Source: Candidatus Peribacteria bacterium (GTDB lineage Bacteria > Patescibacteriota > Gracilibacteria > UBA1369 > 2-02-FULL-48-14). Taken from it: a stretch of 64,000 nucleotides of DNA. Every line of letters begins with the position of its first letter. Within the stretch, counting starts at the first letter, position 1. The translations under genes were made by a program, and so were the position numbers. Below, piece by piece: positions 40,196-49,424 of the stretch. The notes beneath the pieces were generated by a model. The model searched no databases, was not told where the DNA came from, and was given only the letters and a program-made list of their open reading frames with translations. The DNA is taken from NCBI GenBank assembly GCA_943349825.1, contig CALQZQ010000005.1, forward strand, positions 34,121 to 98,120, in the 5' to 3' direction.

Positions 40196-41215
40196 TTAAG
40201 GGTTTGCATCCAAGTAAGTCTTCACGATGTCCCATTGCGAGCTCCACTCAATGATCCCGTCCTTTTGTAGTTTTTGCAGCTCGCTGAAGAAATACTGGAG
40301 GGTGTCCTCGTTTTTGGAATCAAAAATGTTGACGGGTAGATAAGTGGTGAGTTTGGCCACGCGAGTAGGATCGCGCTGTTCGTTCACGGATTTTATGGTT
40401 TCCACGAGGGCGTCCACATCCGCGTTGGTCAGGGGACAGTCTGTGGCGCAGGTTTGAGCGTCGGATTGATTGTCCAAGAGGCCCAGCTCCCCGTTGCTGA
40501 TCACGATGCCGGTCTTGTCGGCTTCAAAGTCGGCGAGGTCTGCCAGTTTCATCAAATAGATGCGATCCATCAACTCCGTAGGAACACTGTCGTGGTAGCC
40601 GCCGCTCAGAATGTATTCGGTGGTCCAGGTGGGGTCTGGGCGATTTTCTTGAGGAATGGCGAGGAGATGCATGCCCACGATTCCGTTGATGTAATCGAAG
40701 CCGGCAGTTTGAGCAGCCGCCACCCAATCGGTGGTGCTTCCGGCGCCGCTGCACCCGTGATTGTTTTCGGCTCCCACCAAGTCATCCACCAAAGCTTTAT
40801 TCTCTTCCATCTGCTGGGCCAGTTGGTCTACGGTGAGCTCCTTGCCTTTTTTTGCAGAGCTGAAGCCGAGGTCGCAGTGCGTGCCCACGCCGTGGCCGCG
40901 GTCCAGCACTTCTTGGAGGATATTCACTCCCCAAGTGCTGCTGCCTTCGGCGAAGGGTTTTTCAGATTCGATGGTGAGGATTGCGTCGTATTGCTCGGCC
41001 AGATCCATGCCGTAACGGAGCTGATCCACGTGGAGATTGAAGAGATCTTGATTGGTGTCGTCCTTGAAGCCGCCTTCCATGTGCGTCATGGTGGCGAAGT
41101 AGAGAGGGTAGCTTTGGCTGGTTCCTGTTGTTTCTATGGTCTGAAGAGGTGTTTGGCTTCCGCAGCTGGTGAGGAGAAGACCAAGTACTATAATGGAGGG
41201 TAGAAGCTTGCGCAT
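40196..41215 (-). CDS. Lipoprotein with a possible polysaccharide-deacetylase-like fold
   Basis: A 339-aa exported lipoprotein: signal peptide with lipobox LLTSCGS (cysteine 18). The mature part has a HMEGG segment near residue 46, an internal RGHGVGTHCDLGFS stretch (residues about 130-145) and WVAAAQTAGFDYINGIVG, which recall the metal-binding histidines and barrel strands of NodB-like deacetylases. The match is weak and the usual motif set is incomplete, so enzymatic activity is uncertain. It is 38 nt downstream of the ybaB start side and divergent from the bL25 gene. Confidence 0.6.
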   Translation of the reverse strand: MRKLLPSIIVLGLLLTSCGSQTPLQTIETTGTSQSYPLYFATMTHMEGGFKDDTNQDLFNLHVDQLRYGMDLAEQYDAILTIESEKPFAEGSSTWGVNILQEVLDRGHGVGTHCDLGFSSAKKGKELTVDQLAQQMEENKALVDDLVGAENNHGCSGAGSTTDWVAAAQTAGFDYINGIVGMHLLAIPQENRPDPTWTTEYILSGGYHDSVPTELMDRIYLMKLADLADFEADKTGIVISNGELGLLDNQSDAQTCATDCPLTNADVDALVETIKSVNEQRDPTRVAKLTTYLPVNIFDSKNEDTLQYFFSELQKLQKDGIIEWSSQWDIVKTYLDANP

Positions 41216-41257
41216 GAGCTTGAAAAATTAGACTGAGCCGAGTTTAACCTTTTCCTC

Positions 41258-41286
41258 TTGCCAATTCTAGGTTCAGCGGCTAAAAT
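41258..41286 (+). promoter_or_regulatory. Promoter of the bL25 gene
   Basis: TTGCCA-N17-TAAAAT lies 21 nt before the ATG at 41308. The match and spacing are good for a housekeeping promoter. Confidence 0.65.
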
Positions 41287-41307
41287 CCCTCCGCATTCGC
41301 ATTTTTT

Positions 41308-41967
41308 ATGGCACAAGCAACCCTTACAGTACAACTCCGCGACAAATCCGTTAAAGCCAAGGATATTCGCAAAATGAAGATGATTCCGGCCGAATACTAC
41401 GGCCGTGGTGTTGAAAACATCAGCCTTCAGATGAATTACCAGGATTTTCGCCGTCTTTACCGCACTGCGGGTATGAACACGGTTATTGACCTGAAAATCG
41501 AAGGAAAAGGTGACAAGAATGTGATTGTGCACCGTGTGGATACCGATACCGTTACCGATGACATCTCTTACGTAGAGCTCGTGAACGTTCGTATGGATGA
41601 GGAAATCACGGCCGATGTGCCTCTTCGTCTCGAAGGTCAATCTTTGGCTGTTCGTGACCTCGGGGCTATCTTGATTCAAAACTTGGACACCGTAGAAGTG
41701 ACCTGTCTCCCCGCTAAGCTGCCTCACGAAATCGTGGTGAGCATCGAAGGCCTCGTAGACTTGAACTCTTCTGTGCACGTTTCTGATCTCGTGGCCCCTG
41801 CCGGAGTCACCATCAACACTGATCCTGAAGAATCCATCATTTCTCTCACCATGCCTCAAGAAGAGGTGGTGGAAGAAACTCCTGTGGATGTTTCCGCTGT
41901 GGAAGTGACCACCGAGAAGAAGGATGGTGAAGAAGGTGCTGCTCCTGCTGAAAAGAAGGAAGAGTAA
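41308..41967 (+). CDS. rplY: Ribosomal protein bL25, CTC/TL5 type
   Basis: Binds 5S rRNA in the large ribosomal subunit. At 219 aa it is the long CTC form: the N-terminal L25 barrel (LRDKSVKAKDIRKMKMIPAEYYG, about 1-95), a C-terminal TL5-like domain (about 96-185) and an acidic, alanine-rich tail ending EEGAAPAEKKEE. It has its own promoter and a strong terminator, so it is a single-gene unit. Confidence 0.94.
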   Translation: MAQATLTVQLRDKSVKAKDIRKMKMIPAEYYGRGVENISLQMNYQDFRRLYRTAGMNTVIDLKIEGKGDKNVIVHRVDTDTVTDDISYVELVNVRMDEEITADVPLRLEGQSLAVRDLGAILIQNLDTVEVTCLPAKLPHEIVVSIEGLVDLNSSVHVSDLVAPAGVTINTDPEESIISLTMPQEEVVEETPVDVSAVEVTTEKKDGEEGAAPAEKKEE

Positions 41968-41991
41968 GAGAAATCTCCTAAAACTAAAAAA

Positions 41992-42015
41992 GGCCGGGCT
42001 AGTCCCGGTCTTTTT
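41992..42015. terminator. Intrinsic terminator after the bL25 gene
   Basis: A 7-bp G+C-rich stem (GGCCGGG with CCCGGTC, one G-T pair) with a five-base loop is followed by TTTTT. The left flank is an A run, so it can also end the convergent 79-aa gene transcript. Confidence 0.88.
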
Positions 42016-42017
42016 GT

Positions 42018-42257
42018 TTATCGGATCAAGTCCTCCAGGAGTTTTTTGAGTGCATCCGCTTCACCTTTTTGGGCGCTGTCTTCGGATTGGAGGTTCAATA
42101 CGAAACGGTCACCGGGTTTTACTTCCAGGGGCAAGAGGGAGCGGGGAAGACGGATTTGCTCTTCCACTGTGCCTTTGCGCAGGCGCAGCACTGCCAGGAG
42201 CTCTTCGTCGCTCAGGTATTCAGCGTCGTACTGGTATTTGAAGGGATTGAAAAGCAT
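42018..42257 (-). CDS. Hypothetical small protein (79 aa)
   Basis: No family recognised. The protein is soluble, starts MLFNPFKYQYDAEYLSDEEL and continues with a possible small beta domain (RLPRSLLPLEVKPGDRFVLNL) and an amphipathic helix at the end. Its stop is only three bases from the bL25 terminator. It stands between two terminators, so it may be transcribed alone. Confidence 0.6.
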   Translation of the reverse strand: MLFNPFKYQYDAEYLSDEELLAVLRLRKGTVEEQIRLPRSLLPLEVKPGDRFVLNLQSEDSAQKGEADALKKLLEDLIR

Positions 42258-42351
42258 GGAAAGTGAGGAGGGTTCATGCTAACAAATTGGGGCGCGAAGA
42301 GAAGGGCTGGGAGGCCAGTTCTTGTTGACAGGTTTTGAAAAAACGACAGAT

Positions 42352-42385
42352 TAAAGAAAGACCCCTTTCGGGGCCTCTCTTTTTT
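42352..42385. terminator. Terminator downstream of the pyrophosphatase gene
   Basis: A CCCC-TTTC-GGGG stem flanked by an AG-rich left side and a CTCTTTTTT right side. On the minus strand it follows the hppA stop by 17 nt; the T-run on the plus strand is the better tail. Confidence 0.65.
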
Positions 42386-42401
42386 GAACTGAATTGCGAA
42401 T

Positions 42402-44459
42402 TTACAGGATCGAGTGCGCCACGATGAGTGGGGCCAAGATCAGGGCTACGGTGTTGATCACTTTGATGAGGGCGTTCAGAGCGGGACCGGCGGTGTCTTT
42501 GTAAGGATCACCCACGGTGTCTCCGACCACAGCGGCTTTGTGGGTATCGGAACCCTTGCCACCGAAGTTGCCGTCTTCCACATATTTTTTAGCATTGTCC
42601 CAAGCTCCTCCGGCGTTGCTCATGTTGATGGCTTGCAAGAGTCCGGTCACAATCACTCCGGCGAGCATTCCACCGAGACCCAGAGGTCCGAAGACGAAAC
42701 CGACGATGATGGGAGAGGCCACAGCCAGCAGGCCAGGGATGATCATTTCACGCAGAGCGGCACGGGTCACGATGTCCACGCAAGCGGCGTAATCGGGCTT
42801 TCCATGTCCTTCCATGATTCCGGGAATGTCACGGAATTGACGGCGAACTTCTTCCACTACGCTGAAGGCGGCTTTGCCCACGGCTTGCATCAGGAAGCCT
42901 CCGAAGTAGAAGGGCAGTACTCCTCCAATGAAGAGACCGATCATCACACGGTAATCGGTGAGGTCGAAGATGAAAGTGGTTCCGCTGGCCTTCATGAGCG
43001 CTTCTCCATAAGCCTGGAACAGCACGAGCGCAGCGAGTGCGGCGGAAGCGATGGCGTAACCTTTGGTCACGGCCTTGGTGGTGTTTCCAACGGCATCCAG
43101 AGCATCTGTGTTTTCACGTACTTTCTCGGAGAGTTTAGCCATTTCAGCAATACCTCCGGCGTTGTCCGTGATGGGTCCATAGGAATCCATAGCAATCACC
43201 ATTCCTGTGGTGGAAAGCATGGCCACAGCGGCTACGGCGATACCATAAACTCCGCTAGCCAAAGTGGAGTGTTCTCCAAACCAGTAGGCGCCGAAGATGG
43301 CGGCTACGATGAGGATGGTCATGGGGAAGGTGGAGAACATTCCTTGCGCGAGTCCCGCGATGAGGTTGGTTCCGGCTCCGGTCTTGGAGGCTTCAGCGAT
43401 GCTTTTCACAGGCTTATAATCCTTAGAAGTGTAATATTCGGTCGCGATGTTGATGAGCAAAGTGAGCAGGAGTCCTACGAGAGTCGCGAAGTAGATTTTA
43501 ATGTCGTTCAGCATGTTCATGGTCACGAAGTAGAACGCCACTGCGCTCACGATTCCGGTGGCAAAAGTTCCACGGTAGAGGGCTCCCATGATGTTGGTTT
43601 TTCCCGCGCCCAGTTTTACGAAGAAGGTTCCCACGATGGTGGCAACCACAGCCACTGCTCCGAGAGCGAGAGGGTATTCGATGCCCGTAGCTCCGAGCTG
43701 ATCCACGAGGGTGGAAGAAGCCAGGATCATGGCAGCGATCAAAGTCACGGCGTAGGTTTCAAAGAGATCGGCACCCATTCCGGCGCAGTCTCCCACATTG
43801 TCTCCCACGTTGTCCGCGATGGTGGCAGGATTGCGGGGATCGTCTTCAGGGATTCCTTTTTCAATCTTTCCCACCATGTCTCCACCCACGTCGGCGGCTT
43901 TGGTGAAAATTCCTCCACCCACACGGGCAAAGAGAGAAATGAGGGAAGCTCCGAATCCAAATCCGATGAGGAGGGAAGGAGCTTCGCTCAAGGGGATTCC
44001 AAAACTGTTGATGAAGATCCAGTAGAAACCGGAGACTCCGAGAAGGGCGAGACCCACTACCGCGAGACCGGTGACGCTGCCTCCTTTGAAGGCGACATCC
44101 AGGGCGGCGGGTAGGCTTTCTTTAGCGGCTTCAGCGGTGCGTACGTTGGCACGGACGGAAACGCCCATTCCAATGTAACCGGCAAGGGCGGAGAAGAAGG
44201 CTCCAACCAGGAAGCCCATGGCCACGAGCATGCCATGCTCGGGAATGGCAAAACCGAGCACCAAGAACACCAAAATGGTGAAGATGGCCAGAGTTTTGTA
44301 CTGACGATTCAAGTAAGCCATAGCGCCTTCTTGAATGGCGGTGGCGATTTTGGTCATGGCTTCCGATCCGTCGTTTTTACTCAAAACGCGGACAATCAGG
44401 TAGCCGGCCCAGGCTAGGGACAAAATACTGGCGGCTACAGCGAGAACGGGAATGTTCAT
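42402..44459 (-). CDS. hppA: K+-independent H+-translocating membrane pyrophosphatase
   Basis: Couples hydrolysis of pyrophosphate to proton pumping across the cytoplasmic membrane. The 685-aa, about 16-helix protein has the substrate-site signatures [41 protein letters not shown] and the C-terminal [22 protein letters not shown]. In the diagnostic position it reads [10 protein letters not shown], where lysine marks the K+-independent H+ type, instead of the alanine of K+-dependent enzymes. It recovers energy from pyrophosphate made by biosynthesis, useful in a reduced metabolism. Confidence 0.96.
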   Translation of the reverse strand: MNIPVLAVAASILSLAWAGYLIVRVLSKNDGSEAMTKIATAIQEGAMAYLNRQYKTLAIFTILVFLVLGFAIPEHGMLVAMGFLVGAFFSALAGYIGMGVSVRANVRTAEAAKESLPAALDVAFKGGSVTGLAVVGLALLGVSGFYWIFINSFGIPLSEAPSLLIGFGFGASLISLFARVGGGIFTKAADVGGDMVGKIEKGIPEDDPRNPATIADNVGDNVGDCAGMGADLFETYAVTLIAAMILASSTLVDQLGATGIEYPLALGAVAVVATIVGTFFVKLGAGKTNIMGALYRGTFATGIVSAVAFYFVTMNMLNDIKIYFATLVGLLLTLLINIATEYYTSKDYKPVKSIAEASKTGAGTNLIAGLAQGMFSTFPMTILIVAAIFGAYWFGEHSTLASGVYGIAVAAVAMLSTTGMVIAMDSYGPITDNAGGIAEMAKLSEKVRENTDALDAVGNTTKAVTKGYAIASAALAALVLFQAYGEALMKASGTTFIFDLTDYRVMIGLFIGGVLPFYFGGFLMQAVGKAAFSVVEEVRRQFRDIPGIMEGHGKPDYAACVDIVTRAALREMIIPGLLAVASPIIVGFVFGPLGLGGMLAGVIVTGLLQAINMSNAGGAWDNAKKYVEDGNFGGKGSDTHKAAVVGDTVGDPYKDTAGPALNALIKVINTVALILAPLIVAHSIL

Positions 44460-44518
44460 ACAAAGCAGTTAGGAATAGGAGGAACTTGCCGAGATTCTAA
44501 GCAAAAAATGGCTTTTCT

Positions 44519-45328
44519 TCAACCATTAATGCTTTTTAGGTTCTTGATGGCCTTTTGGAAGGCGACTTTGTTTTCGTCTCGGTAGACCAAGTATTGGAAG
44601 TTTCCGAAGCACATCATGAAGGCCATCATGCCTGCGTAGAAGGCAAAGAAGAGAATTCCGATGAAGAGCAGGGCGATGCCGAAACCAGCTTCTTCAGGAG
44701 AACCATTTTGTGCAGAGGTCAGAACTACGGGCATGAAGACTGCAAATGCAGCCACGTAAAAAACAATGAACCCGCAATAAAAGAGTGCGAATAAGGCCAT
44801 GTAGTTTCCTAGGGTTCTCAGAATCCCGGCTTCTCTTATGAGCACTTTGCTGAGGCGATTGGCGTCTCCTCCGGAAATTTTTTCCAACTGGCTGATGTGT
44901 ATGGACTGAGAGTAGGTCAGACCTTTGTATAGACCGGGGAGGATGAGGAGCATGAACCAGAGCATACATTTGAGTCCTGTGAGGATGCTGGTGCCCAGCA
45001 CGCCGCCTAAACGGGAGAGTCCATAACGAAGTCCGCCTTTGATGTCGAGCTCTTTTCCTCCTGAAAATAGCGTGGAGCACCATTGTGCGGCTGCCGTGCT
45101 GTATACCAGAAAAAAGAGGACGGTGGCGAGGTAGACCAATTGGATGATGGCAAACATGGCTTCCAAGGATTTGCCGAATCCAAACATGGAGGCTCCGAGG
45201 CTCGCTCCACCTCCTATGCCAATCATTAAGGCGAGCGGAACGAGAGGTATTAAAACGAACGCTTTCCAGTGGTCGCGTAAGGCATCCCAAGAAAGCTTAG
45301 CAATGTAATCGGTGGTGTTTTTTTGCAT
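44519..45328 (-). CDS. Integral membrane protein, about six helices (269 aa)
   Basis: No specific family recognised. Hydrophobic segments lie near 25-50, 55-80, 110-140, 170-200 and 215-250. The segment SILTGLKCMLWFMLLILPGLYKGLTYSQ recalls DUF975-like or glycerophosphodiester-associated membrane proteins, but the match is loose. It starts opposite the 166-aa membrane protein gene across an 82-bp divergent gap and is 59 nt upstream of the hppA start. Confidence 0.6.
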   Translation of the reverse strand: MQKNTTDYIAKLSWDALRDHWKAFVLIPLVPLALMIGIGGGASLGASMFGFGKSLEAMFAIIQLVYLATVLFFLVYSTAAAQWCSTLFSGGKELDIKGGLRYGLSRLGGVLGTSILTGLKCMLWFMLLILPGLYKGLTYSQSIHISQLEKISGGDANRLSKVLIREAGILRTLGNYMALFALFYCGFIVFYVAAFAVFMPVVLTSAQNGSPEEAGFGIALLFIGILFFAFYAGMMAFMMCFGNFQYLVYRDENKVAFQKAIKNLKSING

Positions 45329-45410
45329 GGCGTGTGCAAATAAGGAATAAAAAATCTGTTTCAGTATATGGAAAGATTGCTACACTGTACACGCTACTTA
45401 TCCAAGCCTC

Positions 45411-45911
45411 ATGAATTTGCAGAAATCTTTTCAAAACGCACTCGATATTATTCGACTAAAAGAACCGGCAATGCAAGCGGTGGCCAATGACCCGGAAGCC
45501 ACGGGTCCGGCGTGGATTTTTATTGTGGCAGGTGCGCTTGCTACCAGTTTGGGCGTCACCTTTTTCCCAGTGCAGATAGGCATGGTGGTGTACCGACCGG
45601 ATTTATTTTGGATTGTTCAAGCCACGGTGTTTGAATCTTTGGCTATGCTGGTGGGACTGTACTTTGGCGGCTACGTGGCCGAAAAGTGGTTTCATTCCAA
45701 GCTGAGCATGGTGGGTTTTGTGCGTGTGATGGGCCATGCGGCGCTGCTGGGAGTGCTCGCTATTTTTCCTTTGCTGGGAATTTTGTGCCTTTGGAACCTG
45801 GTGGTGTGGTGGCGTGCTTGTACCCGCATCGGGAAGATGCAAGCGCAGGCAACGGTGCTGTTCATGGTCATTTTGGTCGCTGCGACGTTTTTACTCAGCC
45901 CCTTCCTCTAG
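45411..45911 (+). CDS. Yip1-like integral membrane protein (166 aa)
   Basis: A 166-aa protein with four or five membrane segments. The N-terminal DIIRLKEPAMQAVANDP and the following FIVAGALATSLG and YVAEKWFHSKLSMVGFVRVMGHA regions resemble bacterial Yip1-domain proteins, whose role is unknown. A weak extended promoter (TTTCAG-N16-TACACT) lies in the 82-bp gap it shares with the divergent membrane protein gene. Confidence 0.6.
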   Translation: MNLQKSFQNALDIIRLKEPAMQAVANDPEATGPAWIFIVAGALATSLGVTFFPVQIGMVVYRPDLFWIVQATVFESLAMLVGLYFGGYVAEKWFHSKLSMVGFVRVMGHAALLGVLAIFPLLGILCLWNLVVWWRACTRIGKMQAQATVLFMVILVAATFLLSPFL

Positions 45912-45934
45912 ACCTGTTTTAAGGGTTGGTTTTG

Positions 45935-45951
45935 TGCTATAATATAAGGAG
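45935..45951 (+). promoter_or_regulatory. Extended -10 promoter and ribosome binding site of the 361-aa gene
   Basis: TGCTATAAT (45935-45943) is an extended -10 element; the -35 is weak. AAGGAG (45946-45951) is a clear Shine-Dalgarno site 11 nt before the ATG at 45963, overlapping the expected start of transcription. Confidence 0.6.
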
Positions 45952-45962
45952 TATTTTTACTT

Positions 45963-47048
45963 ATGGCCGATCAAGACGACAAAAAACAACAGCCACTCGA
46001 GGAATTCCCTTCTGTAGTGGGCGAGGAACAAAAACCTCCGGAGGAACCGGTAGAACTTTCTACGGACTCCCAGAATTTGCTCAAAGAGTTCGATGCCAAC
46101 CTGGAAGTGGCGGACATGCCGGAAAGCAACGAGCTTCAGGAACGTCGCCGAAAGACCAAAAATCGTTTACGGGAACTCTCTGAATTGGGAGAACCTGGCG
46201 AGGAAGAGGAAGGAGGCAATCCCGCTTTTGAAAATGAAGAAGGAGGGCTGATGGATTTGCTCCGCGAAGCCAATCTTTCTAAACGCCAAGTGGGTTTTTG
46301 TTGCGGAGGGGTTTTGGTACTGCTTTTGCTGGTGGGGCTCGTTTATGGAGGGGTCAAAGCCTGGTCTGCCATCGACTGGAGTACGCCTGAAGAAGAGACT
46401 CCTGTTGAAGAAACACCGGATGTGCCTGTTTCTTCGTATCCCGATTCCAGTTTGACCGCTGGCATCATGGTGGGGGACAGCACTATACCTGATGGTAGTA
46501 CCACTTTGGGTGAAAGTATTGGCGAGGCTTCCACGAGCGAAGATGAACTCACGCAACTGATTTCCGATTTCTCCAAAATGTACGAGGCCATGCAAGTGGA
46601 TGTGAACCAGTTGCTGGATCAATCTACAGATCGCAACACCGCATTGGCTGAATATGAACAGCAGCTCAACTACCTTTTGTATGTCGGCAAACAAAATCAA
46701 GAAAAATTGGTGGATGAAAGTGCTGCGCTTGAGGAACAGTTTGCTGCCATTGAAGATCAAAAAGATGCCGCAGAAGAACGCTTCTTCGATAGACTTCGCA
46801 ACTTGGATGCTTTTGCCAGCTCGGCTGCACTGAACTCTTTTGTGGCGGATGGCCAGGAAATTGTGAAGCTGCGTGCTCACTATCAGGCTCGACAAAAATT
46901 ATTGTCTTATTACGAGCAAGTGATAGCCAGTCTCAGCTTGCGCATTGCCGATGTTCAGCTCAATGAACAGGCTTTGCTCGAGGGAATTCAAGTGGTGGAC
47001 ATCGAGGGCTCCGATATCAATTTGATCATAGAGGGTTCAGACCTGTAG
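45963..47048 (+). CDS. Single-pass membrane protein with external coiled coil (361 aa)
   Basis: No family recognised. About 105 acidic cytoplasmic residues precede a membrane helix (VGFCCGGVLVLLLLVGLVYGGV, near 106-127). Outside, a low-complexity stretch (TPEEETPVEETPDVP) leads to a helical region of about 150 residues with heptad-like patterns (YEQQLNYLLYVGKQNQEKL, ALEEQFAAIEDQKDAAEERF). It may be a structural envelope protein. It ends 10 nt before the Rel gene, so the two are probably co-transcribed. Confidence 0.65.
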   Translation: MADQDDKKQQPLEEFPSVVGEEQKPPEEPVELSTDSQNLLKEFDANLEVADMPESNELQERRRKTKNRLRELSELGEPGEEEEGGNPAFENEEGGLMDLLREANLSKRQVGFCCGGVLVLLLLVGLVYGGVKAWSAIDWSTPEEETPVEETPDVPVSSYPDSSLTAGIMVGDSTIPDGSTTLGESIGEASTSEDELTQLISDFSKMYEAMQVDVNQLLDQSTDRNTALAEYEQQLNYLLYVGKQNQEKLVDESAALEEQFAAIEDQKDAAEERFFDRLRNLDAFASSAALNSFVADGQEIVKLRAHYQARQKLLSYYEQVIASLSLRIADVQLNEQALLEGIQVVDIEGSDINLIIEGSDL

Positions 47049-47058
47049 AATAGGCTCC

Positions 47059-49191
47059 ATGAGCTATTCGGAATTTAGATTGGAGCTGGCACGGCGCCGT
47101 CCCGATCTGTCTTTGGAGGCAGTGGACGCGGCTTATGAATTTGCCAAAAAAGCGCATGGAGATCAGGTGCGTTACTCGGGCGAGCCCTACATTGTGCATC
47201 CCGTTTCGGTGGCTCAGATTTTGTTGTCTTTGCAGCCGGATTTACCCACGCTGCAAGCAGCCTTGCTGCACGATGTGACGGAAGACACGGAGGTAAAATT
47301 GGAGGAAATCGAAAAACTCTTTGGCACGGATGTGGCGCGCCTGGTGCACGGCATGGATAAGTTGGCTGTGGTGAAAGTGCGCAAAGAAGATGAAGAAGCG
47401 GAAAAGTGGAAGAAGATGTTTTTGGCCATGGCGAATGATGTGCGTGTGGTCTTCATCAAGTTGGCGGATCGTCTGCACAACATGCGCACCTTGCAGCATG
47501 TGCCGCCCCACAAACAGGAGCGCATTGCGCGCGAGACCTTGCTGGTGCATGCGGCCATTGCGTCGCGCTTGGGTATTTATGAAATCAAAGGAGAGCTGGA
47601 GGATTTGTGCTTCCGCTATTTGTACCCGCGTGAGTTTGCAGAACTTTCCCAAGAGCTCGATGAACTGCGGGCCCGCAGTGAGGAATACATGGCCTTTGCG
47701 ACTTCGGAGCTCGAGCAACTTTTGTTCCGTGAAGGAGTGGAGGTGGAACAGGTACAGGGGCGCTTCAAACACCTTTGGAGTATTTTCCAAAAATTGGAGA
47801 AAAAAGATCGGCACAATTTGGAATCGATTTACGATTTGTTTGCCGTGCGCATCATTTTGCCGGATGTGATTCGTGGTAGCGAGGAGCAAGTGGCTCATGT
47901 GTACTCCACGTTGGGGCTGATTCACGGCGCTTATATTCCCTTGCAGGATCGCTTTAAAGATTATGTGGCGGTACCCAAACCCAACGGTTACCGCAGTTTG
48001 CACACCACGGTGCTCGGGCTGGGTGGCGATTTGTACCAAGAACCGACCGAGGTGCAGATCCGCACCATGGGGATGCATCGCCAGGCGGAGCTGGGGATTG
48101 CTTCGCACTGGTCTTATAAGTTGGGATCGAAGGGTGGCGCGGCTATGGATTCCAAAAAACAGCGTTTATTCGAGGAGGTTTTGAAGAAGGTACAGGTCTT
48201 GGTGCGCCGTGAACCCGATTTGGAGGGAGGTGTGAAACAATGGCTTGAGGACTATCAGCATCTCAAAGTGCCGGACCGGAAAGTGGTGGAAGATTGGCTC
48301 TTGGATCAGGGGCTGACTGTGGACGAGCTCAAAATCATTCGTCAGGCGCGGAGCAATGGGCGCCTCAGTTTGCAGCCGCAAGTGGAGGAGCAGTTGGCGT
48401 GGTTGCGCGGCTTGGCCGAATCTACGGATGCACGCATGGAACTCAACTTGTACTCTGAACATATTTTTGTGCTCACCCCACAGCGCAAAGTGGTGGAACT
48501 GCCTCGTGGCGCGACGCCCGTGGATTTTGCTTACGCGGTGCACACCGAAGTGGGCAACAAAATGGTGAATGTAAAAGTGAACGACCGCATCGTGCCTTTT
48601 GATTATGAACTTCAAAACGGCGAAATGGTGGAGGTGCTCACGAGGAACAACGGGAAACCGAGTCGCTACTGGCTCTCGATGGCACGCACTGCTTCGGCCA
48701 AAAACAAGATTCGCAATTGGTTCCACCGCCAGGACAAAGAGGCCAATGTGACGGCGGGCCGTGAACTGCTCAACAAAGATTTGGTGGCTTTGAATAAGCC
48801 CGTTCTGGACGATAAATATACGGTGCTCAAAAACTATGCCGATAAGGCACGTACGCTTGCTGAACGCGAACAGATTTTGGAAAATGTGGGTTTGGGAACA
48901 GTGAGCTCCACGCAGATTGCGAAAACTTTGTTTCCGGAAGCGACTGCTCCGGAGAAGAAAAAGGAGGAGGTCTACAAAGTGCCGGCGGCGCTCACGGAAA
49001 AAGTAGTCGTGACCGGCGAAGAAAATCTACCCGTGGTCTTCAGCTCGTGTTGTAAGCCGAAGCCTCCGTACCCTGTTATTGGTTACGTGACTCGCGGGCA
49101 TTCCATTCGTATTCATCGGCTGAGTTGCCGCGAACTCACTGGCCTCGACGGCCAGCGCTTCGTGAGTGTGCATTGGAAGGAGAAGAACTAA
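47059..49191 (+). CDS. rel: Bifunctional (p)ppGpp synthetase/hydrolase, Rel/SpoT type
   Basis: Makes and destroys the stringent-response alarmones. The 710-aa protein has an HD hydrolase domain (AALLHDVTEDTEV, with the HDxxED motif, about 45-200), a synthetase domain (about 250-365) with RFKD before YVAVPKPNGYRSLHTT, the RxKD form typical of bifunctional enzymes, then TGS (about 465-530), a helical part and a zinc-finger-like region with CCKP near 655. The C-terminal ACT domain of most Rel proteins is missing. The stop codon lies in copy C of the hairpin element. Confidence 0.94.
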   Translation: MSYSEFRLELARRRPDLSLEAVDAAYEFAKKAHGDQVRYSGEPYIVHPVSVAQILLSLQPDLPTLQAALLHDVTEDTEVKLEEIEKLFGTDVARLVHGMDKLAVVKVRKEDEEAEKWKKMFLAMANDVRVVFIKLADRLHNMRTLQHVPPHKQERIARETLLVHAAIASRLGIYEIKGELEDLCFRYLYPREFAELSQELDELRARSEEYMAFATSELEQLLFREGVEVEQVQGRFKHLWSIFQKLEKKDRHNLESIYDLFAVRIILPDVIRGSEEQVAHVYSTLGLIHGAYIPLQDRFKDYVAVPKPNGYRSLHTTVLGLGGDLYQEPTEVQIRTMGMHRQAELGIASHWSYKLGSKGGAAMDSKKQRLFEEVLKKVQVLVRREPDLEGGVKQWLEDYQHLKVPDRKVVEDWLLDQGLTVDELKIIRQARSNGRLSLQPQVEEQLAWLRGLAESTDARMELNLYSEHIFVLTPQRKVVELPRGATPVDFAYAVHTEVGNKMVNVKVNDRIVPFDYELQNGEMVEVLTRNNGKPSRYWLSMARTASAKNKIRNWFHRQDKEANVTAGRELLNKDLVALNKPVLDDKYTVLKNYADKARTLAEREQILENVGLGTVSSTQIAKTLFPEATAPEKKKEEVYKVPAALTEKVVVTGEENLPVVFSSCCKPKPPYPVIGYVTRGHSIRIHRLSCRELTGLDGQRFVSVHWKEKN

Positions 49192-49422
49192 GGGACATAC
49201 TTGTTTTTGAAGCGGGAGCGAAGCTACTCGGATGCATGATCCTCGTATCTTCTTCCTTAAGGTTTATGCTTCAAAAAACACTATGTCCCTTACGATCGAA
49301 GGTGAGTTTGAAATCCGAAACTGAGAGAAGCCAGTACCCGCTCTGGGAAGCATCAAAGCGCTCCATGCTGAGCAGAGGGGGTACGGGCTTCTATTCTAAG
49401 TTTTGCGGGTTCAACTCCCACC
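49189..49422. repeat. Composite double-hairpin element, copy C
   Basis: This element lies between the convergent rel and aquaporin genes. Hairpin 1 pairs 49190-49213 with 49268-49291 (three mismatches), so its stem begins inside the rel stop codon. Hairpin 2 pairs 49327-49345 with about 49373-49391 (two mismatches), with a further base near 49301-49313 and 49407-49422. Compared with copy B it lacks 41 bp (equivalent to 4212-4252) that hold the inner palindrome. It has the same orientation as B. The loops match copies A and B closely. Confidence 0.82.
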
Positions 49423-49424
49423 TT

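Noticed and set aside
42414..44114. Long open frame (566 codons) on the strand opposite the pyrophosphatase gene
   Set aside because: It mirrors the codon structure of hppA, has a His/Gly/Ser-rich composition unlike a real protein, and no family features. The sense gene is certain.
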